Counted from the stretch's first letter, positions 9,527 to 17,120 are shown. The stretch is 64,000 nucleotides of DNA from an uncultured Clostridia bacterium (GCA_934675735.1 CAKURR010000009.1:1-64000); one strand, 5' to 3'. The notes: generated by a model not told the origin, from the sequence alone. Made by a program: numbers and translations.

Positions 9527-9722
9527 TCAAATTAAACAATTCAATCAATCATCACAGCAAGTCATTTTTCTGTATCGAAACATATATCATCAATTAAACA
9601 TTCCAGCTTTTACAAATATGTTCAGGCATGTTATAGCAGCATTTCATCGGGACGCATCTTCATGATAGTCTATAAGTTCTCACTTCTCATAATCAATGAT
9701 TATATAAGTTGTGCTTCCAAAT

Positions 9723-9839
9723 TCAATCCAATACAACACTTTTATATTCAGATGCGTCCATATTTCCGCGCAGAACACATGCTGCATCCCAAATCTGCTT
9801 CTCAAATCCAATATTCGCGGAAGCCTGAGCTTTTTCCAT
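9723..9839 (-). pseudogene. hsdM: 5' fragment of a type I restriction-modification methyltransferase gene (hsdM)
   Basis: From ATG 9839, behind a good AAGGAG ribosome site seven bases away, the frame reads MEKAQASANIGFEKQIW, then DAACVLRGNMDASEYKSVVL, and stops at TGA after 38 codons. This is the well-known N-terminus of HsdM (ANIGFEKQIWDAACVLRGxxDxxEYKxVxLGL), which is normally about 500 residues. The rest of the gene is absent, and the following 190 bases hold only stop-rich sequence before the helix-turn-helix remnant. The locus once held a type I system, or borrowed its 5' end, before deletion joined it to the present operon. Confidence 0.8.
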
Positions 9840-9886
9840 ATCTGTACTCCTTCAAATTTAATCAAATAGCTTCAATAGTCTGTTTC

Positions 9887-9895
9887 ATTATACCA
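9887..9895 (-). promoter_or_regulatory. Extended -10 promoter of the former hsdM unit
   Basis: On the minus strand the sequence TGGTATAAT gives an extended -10 element 48 bases upstream of the hsdM ATG. The -35 region is poor. No better promoter is visible before the GHKL ATPase gene, so this may now drive the whole defence operon through a leader of about 550 bases. Confidence 0.5.
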
Positions 9896-9955
9896 TGTCA
9901 TCCATCCAAAATCGACAATTCATCTGGACTTTTTCAGATACATCATTCCAAAAAG

Positions 9956-10813
9956 TCACTTTTTCTGTTTTCCCCTCATCCTCTTTTTCGGCAGCTGCTC
10001 CTTCCTCAATTCCGACTGCATCAGCACCTCTTTGAACGAGCGTTGCTGCACTTCCGTCAGTTTGTTCCACTTGATTTTCCATTTCGCCATCAGCATGGCT
10101 ATCGTTCGGTCAATCCAGATTTCATCATCGGGGACATTCTGTTCTTTCTGTTCGCGGACAATGTCCGCTTCCCGAATCAGCTGCTGAACGTATTTCTCGA
10201 TTTCTTCGAGTTGCCGGCTTCCCTCGCTTCTTTCGGCGTACTTGTCCCGCAGGAAGCGCAGGATCGGGCGCAGGTCGTTTTTGATTTTCATTTCAAAATA
10301 CTCGTCCTCGTCAATCTGTGCTTCCTTAAACGTCAGAATCTGGGCATTTGAATCCTCACTGATGTTCGTCTCCTTGATAATTTTCATGCGGACGGCTTCA
10401 AACAACATATCAATCGCCCGAATCGCGTTTCTCGCTTCACCGTCCACCATGATTTCCATATCCATCAGTAATTTCGGAAAATCCGGATGTGTCGCCATTT
10501 CGCAAAGCAGTCGGTTGTTGATTTTTCCGCTTTTGAGCAGCTCTGCCATCTCACTGCTGATGTTCAAATCATGGATATCTCCCTGCATCGGGTTTTCGAG
10601 CGCTGACAGTCCCAGCAGATAATCCGTCGAAACACCATAGAATTTCGCCAACGTGACCAGTGCAAATTGGCTGACCTCTTTGCTTTCGTTCGTCTCATAA
10701 TTGCTCAACGCCGAGCGTGAAAGCCCCGTTTGTTCCGCCAGCTCGTCCAGCGTAAGCCCGCGTCTGTCCCGCAGCATCTTTAATTTTTCAGAAATCGGCA
10801 TCGTCTCAAGCAT
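9956..10813 (-). CDS. XRE-family transcriptional regulator of the mobile element
   Basis: A 285-residue protein with an N-terminal XRE/Cro helix-turn-helix (residues 6-68: LRDRRGLTLDELAEQTGLSR, then SALSNYE and KFYGVSTDYLLGL). A long, mostly helical C-terminal region follows, ending in a basic tail. ATG 10813 has GGGG eight bases upstream. It is transcribed away from the mobilisation genes and separated from them by the oriT region, a usual place for a regulator of an integrative or mobilisable element. Base composition is intermediate between the AT-rich defence operon and the GC-rich chromosome. The 430 bases between this gene and the DUF3847 gene hold the candidate oriT and no convincing coding region. 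Confidence 0.85.
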   Translation of the reverse strand: MLETMPISEKLKMLRDRRGLTLDELAEQTGLSRSALSNYETNESKEVSQFALVTLAKFYGVSTDYLLGLSALENPMQGDIHDLNISSEMAELLKSGKINNRLLCEMATHPDFPKLLMDMEIMVDGEARNAIRAIDMLFEAVRMKIIKETNISEDSNAQILTFKEAQIDEDEYFEMKIKNDLRPILRFLRDKYAERSEGSRQLEEIEKYVQQLIREADIVREQKEQNVPDDEIWIDRTIAMLMAKWKIKWNKLTEVQQRSFKEVLMQSELRKEQLPKKRMRGKQKK

Positions 10814-10980
10814 TTCTTTTTCCCCTCATCGTTTTTCACATTTTTCAATTTGGATAACCGCTTCAAGAGCGTGGATTTTTTGCGATTTTGTGAATTTATC
10901 CATCGTTTAGGAATCATCTGTTATTTTTCTTGTTTTTGTGATATGATCTGCTCGTCGATCGACAGACCCCGACGGAACGG

Positions 10981-11013
10981 AAGGGCGCACTTCTATACAT
11001 CCTTCGGATGTAT
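10981..11013 (-). other. oriT: Candidate origin of transfer (oriT), IncQ/MobQ type
   Basis: Read on the minus strand, a perfect 8-bp inverted repeat (ATACATCC-GAA-GGATGTAT, 10995-11013) is followed at once by GAAGTGCGCCCTT. From memory, the RSF1010-type oriT has the same layout: an inverted repeat directly 5' of the nick core AAGTGCGCCCT. The site lies about 230 bases upstream of the DUF3847 and MobA/MobL genes, and the MobA/MobL relaxase here belongs to the same MobQ group. Nick position is inferred by analogy. Confidence 0.7.
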
Positions 11014-11244
11014 CTTCGTGCTTTACGCGTGGTTTTCCTCTTTGCCCTGCTCCCGCAATGCAAGAGACTTTGCGCAGCGTTGCTGCGTCCAAGAGGGCTG
11101 CCCCCTCTTGCGGCGCTCTGCGCCTATCCCCCGCGTACTTTGCATCAGCCACGATCTGCAAGCAGATCCCGTCTGCCGCAAAGTTTTTGAATCCTTCCGC
11201 AGCCGTTTTTCTCATTCGTTTTTTCAGAAAGGAATCCACACGCC

Positions 11245-11631
11245 ATGAACAAAACGCCATCTTCCTACATCGAACCGAATCAAAAGCTGCGTAATCTTGA
11301 GCAGGAAAAAGCGCAAGCCGAGCATCGCAGCCAGCGTCTCCAAAACCGCGAACGCTATCTAAGCGAAGGCGCACGGAAAAAGCGTACCCATCATCTTTGC
11401 AACATGGGCGGCGCGATTGAAGCCCTCTGCCCGCAGATTGCCGCATTGAATAAAGCCGATTTTTACCGCGTTATGGAGCGCATCTTTGCGCTTTCCGAGG
11501 TGCAGGACATTCTTCTGGATATGACGCTCGAAGATGATGAGGATGATATCGAAAACATCCGCTTTGCATTCGCCGATGAAAACCAAATTGCGCATGATCC
11601 GCGCATTCCTCCATCGTTTGAACAAAGCTGA
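11245..11631 (+). CDS. DUF3847 family protein of the mobilisation module
   Basis: A 128-residue protein. Its first half is a charged helix (LEQEKAQAEHRSQRLQNRER), followed by the basic GARKKRTHHLCNMGGAIE block and an acidic tail. This pattern matches the DUF3847 proteins encoded directly before MobA/MobL relaxases in clostridial mobile elements. ATG 11245 follows AAAGGAA. The stop overlaps the relaxase start (TGATG), so the two are translated together. Its function is unknown; a relaxosome accessory or mobC-like role is plausible from position and from the basic, probably coiled-coil N-terminus. Confidence 0.8.
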   Translation: MNKTPSSYIEPNQKLRNLEQEKAQAEHRSQRLQNRERYLSEGARKKRTHHLCNMGGAIEALCPQIAALNKADFYRVMERIFALSEVQDILLDMTLEDDEDDIENIRFAFADENQIAHDPRIPPSFEQS

Positions 11632-12785
11632 TGGCGCTGTATCATTTCTCCGTTTCTCAAATCAAGCGAAGCGCAGGACAGAGCGTCCTTGCTGCCGCAG
11701 CGTATCGCGCAGGCGAACGCCTGTACAGTGAATATTACGACGAGATCAGCGACTACACACGCAAGGGCGGCGTTCTCCATACGGAAATTCTGCTGCCTGC
11801 TCATGCTCCGGCATGCTTTCGTGACCGAGCAACGCTCTGGAACGCCGTAGAAGCCGCTGAACGCCATCCCAAAGCGCAGCTCGCATACAGTTTTGACATC
11901 GCGCTACAAAACGAACTTTCACTGAACGAAAATATCGAACTGGCTCGTGCTTTCGTGCAAAAAGAATTTGTGGATCGCGGAATGATCGCCGACCTTGCCA
12001 TTCATTCTCCCGACAAGGCCGGCGGCATTTCCAATCCCCACATGCACGTTATGACCACCATGCGTCCATTGAATCCTGACGGCAGCTTTGCGCCCAAGCA
12101 GCGCCGCGAATACGTGCTGGATGCCAGCGGAAACCGCATCCGCGGTTCAGACGGTCGCTTCCGTTTCAATGCCGTCCATACCACCGATTGGCATTCTCCC
12201 GAAAGACTCGAATCGTGGCGCACCGCATGGTGCAACGCCGTCAATGCCAAGTTTGAAGAAAAGGGAATTCCTTCGCGCATCGACCACCGTTCTTATGCGC
12301 GGCAAAGCGTCGAACAAATTCCAACCGTTCACGAAGGTCCCAACGTTCGCAAGCTGGAGCAGAAAGGCATCCGCACAGAAAAGGGTGGGTTGAACCGCTG
12401 GATTCGCTCCACAAACAGGCTGACCCGTACACTAAAAACGCAGATTGCCAAGCTGACCGAATGGATCAACGCTCTCCGCTCCGAGCCGGAAGCTTCTAAA
12501 ACGCCCACGCTTTGGGAATTGGTCAGCGAAGCACAGCAGCGGCGCTATGCTCAGGCATGGAGCCAAAAAGGGAAAGTCCGCGATCTCAAACAATTTGCCG
12601 AAACCGTCAATTTTCTGCAAGCCCATCAACTTTTCACCCTTGAAGACCTTTCCGCCCGGCTCTCCGAAACCCGTTCTGCCTTTCATCAGTTGAGCGATGC
12701 ACTCCATTCCACTTCTTCCCGAATCCGCGAATTGGAAGCGCTCATTCGTCAGGCAGACATCTACGTCAGGAATAAGCCGATTTAA
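11631..12785 (+). CDS. MobA/MobL (MobQ) family relaxase, C-terminally shortened
   Basis: A 384-residue relaxase domain (PF03389) that would nick oriT and lead plasmid-like transfer. The N-terminus MALYHFSVSQIKRSAGQS leads to Tyr25 (AAAYRAGER), in the position of the catalytic tyrosine of RSF1010 MobA. The metal-binding histidines are His125 and the HMH triplet at 137-139 (NPHMHVMTTMRP). A basic and helical segment follows. The reading frame stops after IRQADIYVRNKPI, where full-length relatives continue for roughly 100 or more residues, so the C-terminus appears truncated. The nuclease core looks intact. It is translationally coupled to the DUF3847 gene upstream, and 10 bases separate its stop from the next gene. 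Confidence 0.9.
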   Translation: MALYHFSVSQIKRSAGQSVLAAAAYRAGERLYSEYYDEISDYTRKGGVLHTEILLPAHAPACFRDRATLWNAVEAAERHPKAQLAYSFDIALQNELSLNENIELARAFVQKEFVDRGMIADLAIHSPDKAGGISNPHMHVMTTMRPLNPDGSFAPKQRREYVLDASGNRIRGSDGRFRFNAVHTTDWHSPERLESWRTAWCNAVNAKFEEKGIPSRIDHRSYARQSVEQIPTVHEGPNVRKLEQKGIRTEKGGLNRWIRSTNRLTRTLKTQIAKLTEWINALRSEPEASKTPTLWELVSEAQQRRYAQAWSQKGKVRDLKQFAETVNFLQAHQLFTLEDLSARLSETRSAFHQLSDALHSTSSRIRELEALIRQADIYVRNKPI

Positions 12786-12795
12786 GGAGGTTCCC

Positions 12796-13719
12796 ATGAT
12801 CCGCCTGAGCGACGTACAACAAACCGCCGTTCACTGGCTCTGGTATCCATACATTCCCTTCGGCAAGCTGACCATCCTGCAAGGCAATCCCGGCGAGGGC
12901 AAGACCTATTTCGCCATGTATCTCACAGCCGCCTGCACCAACCGTCAACAGCTTCCAAACGGTGAGCTGCTTGAACCCTTCAACGTGATCTATCAGACGG
13001 CGGAGGACGGTCTTGGCGATACCGTCAAGCCCCGCTTAATCGAAGCAGGCGCCGACCTTGACCGCGTGTTGGTCATTGACGACCGCGAATCCATGCTCAC
13101 ATTGACAGATAACCGCATTGAGCGTGCCATTCGCGAAAATCAAGCCAAGCTGTTGATTATCGACCCGATTCAGGCGTTTCTGGGCGCTCAGGTCGATATG
13201 AACCGCGCCAACGAAGTGCGCCCGATCTTCCGCGCACTGGGTGAAATTGCCGAAGCCCACGACTGCGCTATTTTGATGATCGGTCATCTCAACAAAGCGT
13301 CCGGCTCACAAAGCACCTATCGCGGGCTTGGTTCCATCGACATGACTGCCGCCGTGCGCAGTCTCCTGTTCATCGGTAAAGTCAGGGACGACCCCACCAC
13401 GCGGGTGCTGACGCATGAGAAAAGCTCGCTGGCACCTCCGGGCAAGTCATTGGCTTTCTCGCTCGGCGATGCGGACGGTTTTCGCTGGCTCGGCGAATAC
13501 CAGCTCACCGCCGACGAACTGCTTTCCGGCTCGGAGCACACGCCCACAAAGGTTGAGCGTGCCGAAAAGCTCGCCACACGCGCCTATCGCGCAGGCGTAT
13601 CGGAAAAAACGCTGCAAAGCATGGGCGGCTGGGCAGATTTGAAAACCATGCAGAATATGTACATCCACATGCAGGAAGAAGACTTGGAAAATGCCCGCAG
13701 GCTGCTGACCCTTCTTTAA
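12796..13719 (+). CDS. RepA-like AAA ATPase with a tyrosine-recombinase-like C-terminal tail (likely deletion fusion)
   Basis: A 307-residue protein starting at ATG 12796 behind TAAGGAGG. The first 250 residues form a hexameric RepA/RecA-like ATPase: Walker A GNPGEGKT (30-37), Walker B LLIIDPIQAFLG near 115-126, and an IGHLNKASG sensor segment. These proteins follow MobA/MobL in many clostridial elements and act in replication. The last 50 residues (AGVSEKTLQSMGGWADLKTM, then QNMYIHMQEEDLENAR) instead resemble the C-terminus of a tyrosine recombinase, with a GHxx-like GGWADLKT turn and a candidate catalytic Tyr289. An in-frame deletion between an ATPase gene and a downstream integrase gene would give this. 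The alternative is an unrelated helical tail. Confidence 0.75.
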   Translation: MIRLSDVQQTAVHWLWYPYIPFGKLTILQGNPGEGKTYFAMYLTAACTNRQQLPNGELLEPFNVIYQTAEDGLGDTVKPRLIEAGADLDRVLVIDDRESMLTLTDNRIERAIRENQAKLLIIDPIQAFLGAQVDMNRANEVRPIFRALGEIAEAHDCAILMIGHLNKASGSQSTYRGLGSIDMTAAVRSLLFIGKVRDDPTTRVLTHEKSSLAPPGKSLAFSLGDADGFRWLGEYQLTADELLSGSEHTPTKVERAEKLATRAYRAGVSEKTLQSMGGWADLKTMQNMYIHMQEEDLENARRLLTLL

Positions 13720-13814
13720 GCGTTTGTGGCACGGCATGTGACTGCGCAAAACCATCAAAAACTCAATCCGTGCGAGGATTAAACGATTGTTATTTTATTG
13801 AAGCTGTGACAAAA

Positions 13815-13846
13815 AAAGTGCCGAAATCCCAAAATTTCGGCACTTT
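13815..13846 (-). terminator. Rho-independent terminator
   Basis: A 13-bp perfect stem AAAGTGCCGAAAT with a six-base loop, followed on the minus strand by a run of T. It is the second of two hairpins downstream of the tRNA genes. It is flanked by a loose inverted repeat (GATTGTTATTTTATT at 13785-13799 and AATAAAACAATC at 13853-13864). Confidence 0.75.
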
Positions 13847-13881
13847 GACATGAATAAAACAATCTTATGGTAAAACTGCAT

Positions 13882-13916
13882 AAAAAAATCCAGCCAAGTG
13901 AGCAACTTGACTGGAT
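13882..13916 (-). terminator. Rho-independent terminator of the tRNA operon
   Basis: On the minus strand, five bases after the tRNA-Met CCA end, ATCCAGTCAAGT and ACTTGGCTGGAT form a 12-bp stem with one mismatch. It is followed by seven T residues (13882-13888). It ends the tRNA-fMet/tRNA-Met transcript. Confidence 0.9.
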
Positions 13917-13920
13917 TCTC

Positions 13921-13997
13921 TGGTAGCGGCAATGTGATTCGAACACATGACACTCCGGGTATGAACCGAATGCTCTAGCCAGCTGAGCTATGCCGCC
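13921..13997 (-). tRNA. tRNA-Met (CAT, elongator)
   Basis: A 77-base gene starting GGCGGCATAGCTCAGC and ending in an encoded CCA. The acceptor stem GGCGGCA pairs with TGCCGCT; the anticodon stem-loop is TTCGG-TTCATAC-CCGGA with anticodon CAT; the T-loop is GTTCGAATC. The acceptor resembles Bacillus elongator tRNA-Met rather than tRNA-Ile2. Its 3' end faces the decayed mobile element, a common attachment site for tyrosine recombinases. Confidence 0.95.
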
Positions 13998-14000
13998 ATA

Positions 14001-14077
<77 letters not shown>

Positions 14078-14110
14078 ATGTGAAGCGCCGTCGTTCTGAC
14101 GACGAGGATT

Positions 14111-14139
14111 ATTATACACAATTCTTCCTCGTCTGTCAA
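14111..14139 (-). promoter_or_regulatory. Consensus sigma-A promoter of the tRNA operon
   Basis: On the minus strand TTGACA (14139-14134), a 17-base spacer and TATAAT (14116-14111) form a perfect consensus promoter about 34 bases before tRNA-fMet. The -35 box overlaps the stop codon of the ppx gene. Confidence 0.93.
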
Positions 14140-15035
14140 TAGATTTCTTGAAATTTTTTCTTGAGATAGCCGTCCATGTTGCCGTGGGCGGAAAGGCGCA
14201 GCGTTTTGATGCCAAATTCGCGCATGGCGGCCTCCAAAATCGCCACGCCGCCGGGGATGATATCCGCGCGGTGGGCCATCAGGCCGGGCACCTGCCGCCG
14301 TTCGGCCATGCTCATGCGCGCCAGCCGTCGGCCCCAGCCGGATACGGTTTCCAAATCCATCGTCATGCCCTCGCATGTGTCGGGGTCAAACAGCGGAATG
14401 GCGCGCTGCATCGCGCCGAGCGTGGTCATCGTGCCGCCGACGCCGACCCACTCGGGCGTAACGTTCAGGGTAAGCAGGCGCTGCGCGTCGCGCTGAATCA
14501 GCCGCCGACACTGCTCCACCGTCGCGGCGTAATCCTCCGCCTTGAGAATCGGCCGCTGCGCGTTCATGCGCACCGCGCCCATCTGCAAACTGACTGCGCC
14601 GAGAATGTGCGCGCCCTCGCCGATGGTAAATTCCGTCGAGCCGCCGCCGATGTCAATCATGCCGCACACGCCGCCCTCGCTCGCGCCGATATACGAAAGC
14701 ACGGCTTCCCCTTCGCCGGATACGATTTCCACCTTCGCCCCGCACGCGGCCTCGCATCGCCTTGTGAACTCGCGCCCGTTGGCCGCGTCGCGCACCGCGC
14801 TGGTGGCGAAAACAAAAATCTCCTGTGCGCCGTCGTTTCGGGCGCACTGCGCCAGCTCCCCAACGGCGTTCACAGAAGATTGCATGCTCTCTTCGGTCAG
14901 CTTGCCGCCGACCAGTCCGGCGAACAGGCGCGTGCCTCGGCGTTCGCGGCGCACGGCGCACAGCCGCCCGTCCTCCCAGCCCGCAACCAGCAGGCGAATC
15001 GCGTTTGATCCGATTCCGATGCAGCCAAGGCGCAT
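14136..15035 (-). CDS. Ppx/GppA family exopolyphosphatase / pppGpp phosphohydrolase
   Basis: A 299-residue ASKHA-fold phosphatase that hydrolyses inorganic polyphosphate or the gamma-phosphate of pppGpp. ATG 15035 has GGAGGG upstream. Motifs are IGIGSNAIRLLV (phosphate 1), FATSAVRDAANG, and MIDIGGGSTEF (phosphate 2 loop), then VGVGGTMTTLGA near residue 205 and PGGVAILEA near the C-terminus. It is the short, single-module form without the C-terminal HD-like domain of E. coli Ppx. It ends a minus-strand block with divIC, yabQ and yabP. Substrate preference cannot be told from sequence. Confidence 0.9.
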   Translation of the reverse strand: MRLGCIGIGSNAIRLLVAGWEDGRLCAVRRERRGTRLFAGLVGGKLTEESMQSSVNAVGELAQCARNDGAQEIFVFATSAVRDAANGREFTRRCEAACGAKVEIVSGEGEAVLSYIGASEGGVCGMIDIGGGSTEFTIGEGAHILGAVSLQMGAVRMNAQRPILKAEDYAATVEQCRRLIQRDAQRLLTLNVTPEWVGVGGTMTTLGAMQRAIPLFDPDTCEGMTMDLETVSGWGRRLARMSMAERRQVPGLMAHRADIIPGGVAILEAAMREFGIKTLRLSAHGNMDGYLKKKFQEIY

Positions 15036-15051
15036 GGTGTTTCCCTCCGCT

Positions 15052-15387
15052 TTAATCCTGTCCGTACACGTCAAAATCGAGCTGCTGTTCAATTTCATCC
15101 AGATTGCCGACCTGATAGATGATTTCGCCGTACCAGCAGTAGCCGTAATCCCTTCGGGCGGTGCGCTCAATGAAATCGGACGAGTCGATTTCCGACAGCT
15201 TGCTCTTGAGCTGGTTGTTTTCGCTCTGCGCGTCGTGATATGCTTCGGCCGCGGCCAGCAGCTGCTCCTGCTGGCGCTCCAAGCTGACGGCCTTCGCCGG
15301 AAAACGCATCAGCATCGCCAGCGTTCCCGCGCCCATCAGCACCGCCAAAATCCGAAACGGCCTGATTTTTTTTCTTTTCGAGGCCAT
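15052..15387 (-). CDS. divIC: DivIC/FtsL-like septum formation initiator
   Basis: A 111-residue bitopic membrane protein. Residues 1-10 are basic (MASKRKKIRP), one transmembrane segment spans about 11-30, and a coiled coil follows (LERQQEQLLAAAEAYHDAQS and on). It ends in the conserved ARRDYGYCWYGEIIY segment typical of DivIC-type proteins, normally E/D-R-x-A-R-x-x-x-G-x-x-x-x-G-E. ATG 15387 is chosen because of the upstream GGGGG; longer frames add unlike sequence. It would join FtsB/FtsL-type complexes with FtsQ/DivIB at the division septum. Its place after yabP-yabQ matches the conserved Bacillus/Clostridium order. Confidence 0.88.
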   Translation of the reverse strand: MASKRKKIRPFRILAVLMGAGTLAMLMRFPAKAVSLERQQEQLLAAAEAYHDAQSENNQLKSKLSEIDSSDFIERTARRDYGYCWYGEIIYQVGNLDEIEQQLDFDVYGQD

Positions 15388-15481
15388 GCAGCCCATCCCC
15401 CGCATCTTTTGACAAATTCGTACAGATATAATTCGACCCGTTTTTTGATTTTCCTGCAATAAATTCATCATCTCCGCGATG

Positions 15482-15790
15482 TTATTTAACTTTTTTGACA
15501 CATTCCCGTCCAAATCTGTACAGTCTTCGGAGGATTCGTCCCATCGTCGCGGCATACATCCCCATGCCCAACGCTACGCCCGCGAACGCATAGAGCCGAA
15601 ACGGATTCATCCGAAGCAGAAGCGCCGTCAGCGTCATGCCCGCCGCGCAGAGCACGCCGAAGAGCGCATCCGCCATGGCCGTGCTCACCCGCCCCCGCCG
15701 CATCGGGCCGAGCAGGTCATAGCCCAGCCCGAGCGCCGCGCCCAGCGCCGCCATCATGCCCAGCGCGCGCGCCTGTTCCGCCGCCGTCAT
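15482..15790 (-). CDS. yabQ: Spore cortex biosynthesis protein YabQ
   Basis: A 102-residue membrane protein with three or four hydrophobic helices, containing the family signature GLGYDLLGPMRR near residues 22-33 and a basic C-terminal RRLYRFGRECVKKVK. YabQ is needed for spore cortex formation and localises to the forespore membrane. Its ATG overlaps the yabP stop by four bases (ATGA), showing translational coupling. The 94 bases between it and divIC contain no obvious feature. Confidence 0.9.
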   Translation of the reverse strand: MTAAEQARALGMMAALGAALGLGYDLLGPMRRGRVSTAMADALFGVLCAAGMTLTALLLRMNPFRLYAFAGVALGMGMYAATMGRILRRLYRFGRECVKKVK

Positions 15791-16068
15791 GCCTTTTTGC
15801 GCCCGAAAAGGCCGCGCCGCTCCTTCTTGCGGGGCGTTTCATACTCCACGCCCGCGATTTCGCCCGTCACGTCGAGCCGGCCGTCATCCAGATTCAGCTG
15901 TTCGATGTGCAGGTTTTCCCCTAACAGCGCCACCTCGCCCTCGCCCGTTTCCAGCACAACCTCGCGGTCGTTGAAGCAGCTGACCGCCGTCACGCCCGTG
16001 AGCTTGGCGCGCGCCCGCCCGTCGAGCAGCAGCGTGTGTTTGGGCGTCTGCGTGATGCTCTTTTCCAT
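15787..16068 (-). CDS. yabP: Sporulation protein YabP
   Basis: A 93-residue YabP-family protein. The hallmarks are HTLLLDGRARAKLTGVTAVS near the N-terminus, SCFNDREVVLETGEG and the GENLHIEQLNLDDGRLDVTG beta-rich block; the C-terminus is basic (KKERRGLFGRKKA). In Bacillus, yabP is expressed under sigma-E in the mother cell and is required for sporulation. GGAGG lies seven bases before ATG 16068. It is paired with yabQ as in other endospore formers. Confidence 0.92.
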   Translation of the reverse strand: MEKSITQTPKHTLLLDGRARAKLTGVTAVSCFNDREVVLETGEGEVALLGENLHIEQLNLDDGRLDVTGEIAGVEYETPRKKERRGLFGRKKA

Positions 16069-16089
16069 CTCATCGCCTCCGTTTTCAGG

Positions 16090-17013
16090 TTATGCGCGGC
16101 AGGCTTCCAGATATGTCCGCGTCATCTGCCGAACGGCTTCTTCTTCGCGCCCCTCCCGCGCGGCCTGCCGCTCGGCAAACAGCAGGTCGAGCGCTTGGTC
16201 CGCGTCCAGCCGACAGGCCGCGCCGCAGAGCCGACGCGCGGCGCTCCCGTCCAGCAGAATCGGCAGGTCGGCCCGCGCCGTCTCCGTTTCCGCAATCGGC
16301 TTTGTGCCGAAGTGCCGGGTGCTCAGCCTTCGCGCCGCGCTTCGGTTGGTGCAGATGCTCCGCGCGTCCGTGCCGATGTGATACACGCCGCCCTCCCCCT
16401 GCATAAGCGCCCGCGCCCCGAGCGTCAGCGCGCAGCAGGCGATATCCAGCGGATGCACAAACACCCCGCGCGCCGTCGGGTTTTCCACTTGAATCGGCCT
16501 GTCGTCCAGCAGCGCGTCGCACCATGCCGCGCACTGCCCGCCCAGAATCGGCACGTGCCGAATCAGCAGCGTGCGCACCGCGTCGCCCAGCAGCCCGCGC
16601 GCCGCGCCCAGAAGCGCCGTCTGCAAGATGGAGGCCTCCAGCCCCTCGCGCGTCCGCCCGCCGACAGCCGCCGTTTCGCTCATCCGTCCCGCGCCGCTTT
16701 GATAGACTGCCGCGTCCGACAGCGCCATCAGCAGCGGCACGCCCGCTTCGCGGATTTCCTCCGTCAGCGTGAGCGTCGCCGCCAGCCGCTCGGGCAGACC
16801 GCCGCCGCCCATCTCGCCGCAGAGCACCGCCGCGCCGATGCGCCCCGCCGTCAGCGCGCGGCAGAGCGTCTGCGCATCCGCCGTGTCGTCGATGCGCGTC
16901 GGTCTTGCGCCGATTTCCTCCAGAACTGCGGCAAGGAACGCGCAAAGCCCGTTTCCGTTTCCCACGATCAGCACACGCCTGCCGCGCCATCCTTCCAGCA
17001 TCGCCTCCAGCAC
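16090..17013 (-). CDS. Rossmann-fold protein resembling NAD-dependent epimerases/dTDP-sugar reductases
   Basis: A 307-residue protein. The N-terminus RGRRVLIVGNGNGLCAFLAA looks like a Rossmann beta-alpha-beta unit, but with GNGNG instead of the canonical GxxGxxG. Later segments follow the extended SDR pattern: LIRHVPILGG resembles the LR-P-x-ViYG strand, and GVFVHPLDIACCAL resembles the FVHVDDVA block. The catalytic YxxxK is not evident. The gene sits 21 bases upstream of yabP and may share its transcript. A role in spore surface sugar metabolism is possible, but the family and activity are not certain. The start is GTG 17013; ATG 17001 is an alternative with a poorly spaced ribosome site. 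Confidence 0.6.
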   Translation of the reverse strand: MLEAMLEGWRGRRVLIVGNGNGLCAFLAAVLEEIGARPTRIDDTADAQTLCRALTAGRIGAAVLCGEMGGGGLPERLAATLTLTEEIREAGVPLLMALSDAAVYQSGAGRMSETAAVGGRTREGLEASILQTALLGAARGLLGDAVRTLLIRHVPILGGQCAAWCDALLDDRPIQVENPTARGVFVHPLDIACCALTLGARALMQGEGGVYHIGTDARSICTNRSAARRLSTRHFGTKPIAETETARADLPILLDGSAARRLCGAACRLDADQALDLLFAERQAAREGREEEAVRQMTRTYLEACRA

Positions 17014-17091
17014 CGCGCATCGCCCCCCGTCTCGGCTATCCTATGGCCGCCCCTGACCGAATAGTCCGCCCTGACCGCCCGCCGCGTCCCC

Positions 17092-17120
17092 TTTTCTCCA
17101 CAGCCAAAGTATGGTATAAT
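17092..17120 (+). promoter_or_regulatory. Promoter of the secreted solute-binding protein
   Basis: TATAAT at 17115-17120 lies 30 bases before the start codon. The matching -35 position (17092-17097, TTTTCT) is weak. A GGAGG ribosome site follows in the short leader. Confidence 0.55.

Noticed and set aside
10907..11446. 179-codon minus-strand frame over the oriT region
   Set aside because: Crosses the oriT palindrome and runs into the DUF3847 gene; composition is not protein-like and there is no ribosome site.
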